DNA from: Conchocele bisecta
Taxonomy: Eukaryota > Mollusca > Bivalvia > Lucinida > Thyasiridae
Assembly (NCBI GenBank): GCA_029237695.1
Contig: CM055265.1
Coordinates: 44,323,331 to 44,387,330 of the forward strand
Length of the DNA stretch: 64,000 nt
Direction of reading: 5' to 3'
Shown here: in pieces, positions 62,983 through 64,000 of the stretch
How positions within the stretch are numbered: the first letter of the stretch is position 1
Layout of the letters: each line of letters opens with the position of its first letter
Translations under genes and position numbers: made by a program
The notes under the pieces: model-generated
What the model saw: the letters and a program-made list of their open reading frames with translations, nothing else
Databases searched by the model: none
What the model was told of the DNA's origin: nothing

Positions 62983-64000
62983 ATTCAAGCATCCATATTC
63001 GTTGCAAAAGGCAGATAGTATCACCCTAGCTGAGAAGGTTAGTTGTGAATGCGTACGTAACATTGGATTAAATGAGTTTAATTGTGAGCACGGCAACTTA
63101 TTTGTCTATATTAATAAATGTGTTCATGTTTGAACCAGTAGGTATGTGTGTTGGGACGCATTTCACTATCTTTTTATATACTCTGATCATGGATACATGT
63201 GATTTCAAGCGCTTTTATGAAAAAAATAACCATATTTTTTAAGTTATTTTGCGTATCCAGCAGTTTTGTAAATTGTAATGTTACTGTTTATCACTATCTA
63301 TAGCTACACACACACTATTATACATCGCTAGCATGGAAAAAGCGCACAGTAGCTAGGATGTTTCTGTTATTTACAGCATAATTATAATGTATTGTCCCGT
63401 TTGTAGAGTCTGTGACACTTTTTCATACACGTATTCGATACTCAATAACTATTAAACTAGGTGACTACACCTGCACAATACGATACATATATCAAGAGTA
63501 CTGTATTACAGATTACCACGAAACTATCCATGTATTAATGTCTTTCTTAAGATAGGGGTTATTGATTTCAAAGAACAGAGAGAACAGTAATTCTTTTTTT
63601 TTGAAAATGATGCAAATTTCAATTGTCGAGGAATAACTATTTTTGATCGAAATTTTGTAAAACATTTATTGAGATACAATCACATTAGCATATACTTAAT
63701 TGTAAATAGCACATTTGCCACATAAATCATGTTTTTGCAAAAGCAATTATTAATTAAAAAATACATTTCACCAACTGTGTAGAGTCTGTGACGACCTTTA
63801 CCAACCAACTTCCAGCCCGTATTTCGAAAAAACTGTGATAGCTATGTAACTGATATTTCGGGTAAATAAGCATGATATATAATATTTTAGTTTGGTAATG
63901 ACTTTGGAGCTGGAAAAAGAAGTTGATTTTTGTCTAAAAGTGAAAGGTTCTACTGAGCCCTGATTGTGGCCAAGCCGAATATATGTTTTAAGCTAATCCG
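62983..64000. other. no gene recognised
   Basis: AT-rich, two direct copies of TAGAGTCTGTGAC about 376 bp apart (63404 and 63780). No ORF with support. Confidence 0.45.

Overview
The window reads as a piece of an animal nuclear genome, most likely a bivalve or other mollusc. Support: AT-rich sequence, split coding fragments with plausible splice sites, B-box/TRIM-like gene fragments, mosaic repeats with (ACGG)n tracts and many TIR elements. The species is an inference. There is no operon logic; the window is dominated by transposable elements.

The backbone is a series of tyrosine-recombinase retrotransposons of the Ngaro type, all on the + strand, called Ng1 to Ng6 here. The full layout is A1 - gag - pol (RT + RNase H) - YR - SGNH hydrolase - B1 - A2 - unique segment - B2, that is, split direct repeats with B1 abutting A2. 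Ng1 (5265-11151) and Ng6 (47646-55528) show the whole layout. Ng2 (30971-36621) lacks B2, and Ng5 (40960-47645) has a truncated B2. Ng3, Ng4 and other gag/pol scraps fill 36.7-41 kb. The four major copies are different subfamilies yet share Gag CCCH+CCHC fingers and a phase-1 splice acceptor in front of the hydrolase. They also share a hairpin with compensatory changes at the start of B1.

Layout: 0.1-1 kb DDE transposase remnant; 1.3 kb hAT-type MITE; 2.5-5.3 kb Polinton/Maverick (virus-related) gene block (major capsid, protease, packaging ATPase, small ORF), cut by Ng1 and resumed at 11.15-11.66 kb. 12.4-14.5 kb holds a decayed Thr-rich mucin-like gene with signal peptide and a separate membrane-spanning exon. 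15.1-24.6 kb is repeats (nested hAT/MITE, ~180-bp and ~190-bp tandem arrays, (ACGG)n, BED-finger remnant, long mosaic repeat). 24.7-28.1 kb is a cluster of broken B-box gene copies. 28.7-30.9 kb is a solitary Ngaro-type A repeat followed by a decayed TatD-nuclease-like gene. 31-55.5 kb is Ng2 to Ng6. 55.5-64 kb is gene-poor AT-rich DNA with two possible minus-strand exons and small MITEs.

Many ORFs carry single frameshifts or stops. From about 55.02 kb, next to a long G tract, the sequence shows an indel pattern suggestive of lower assembly quality, so later coordinates deserve caution.
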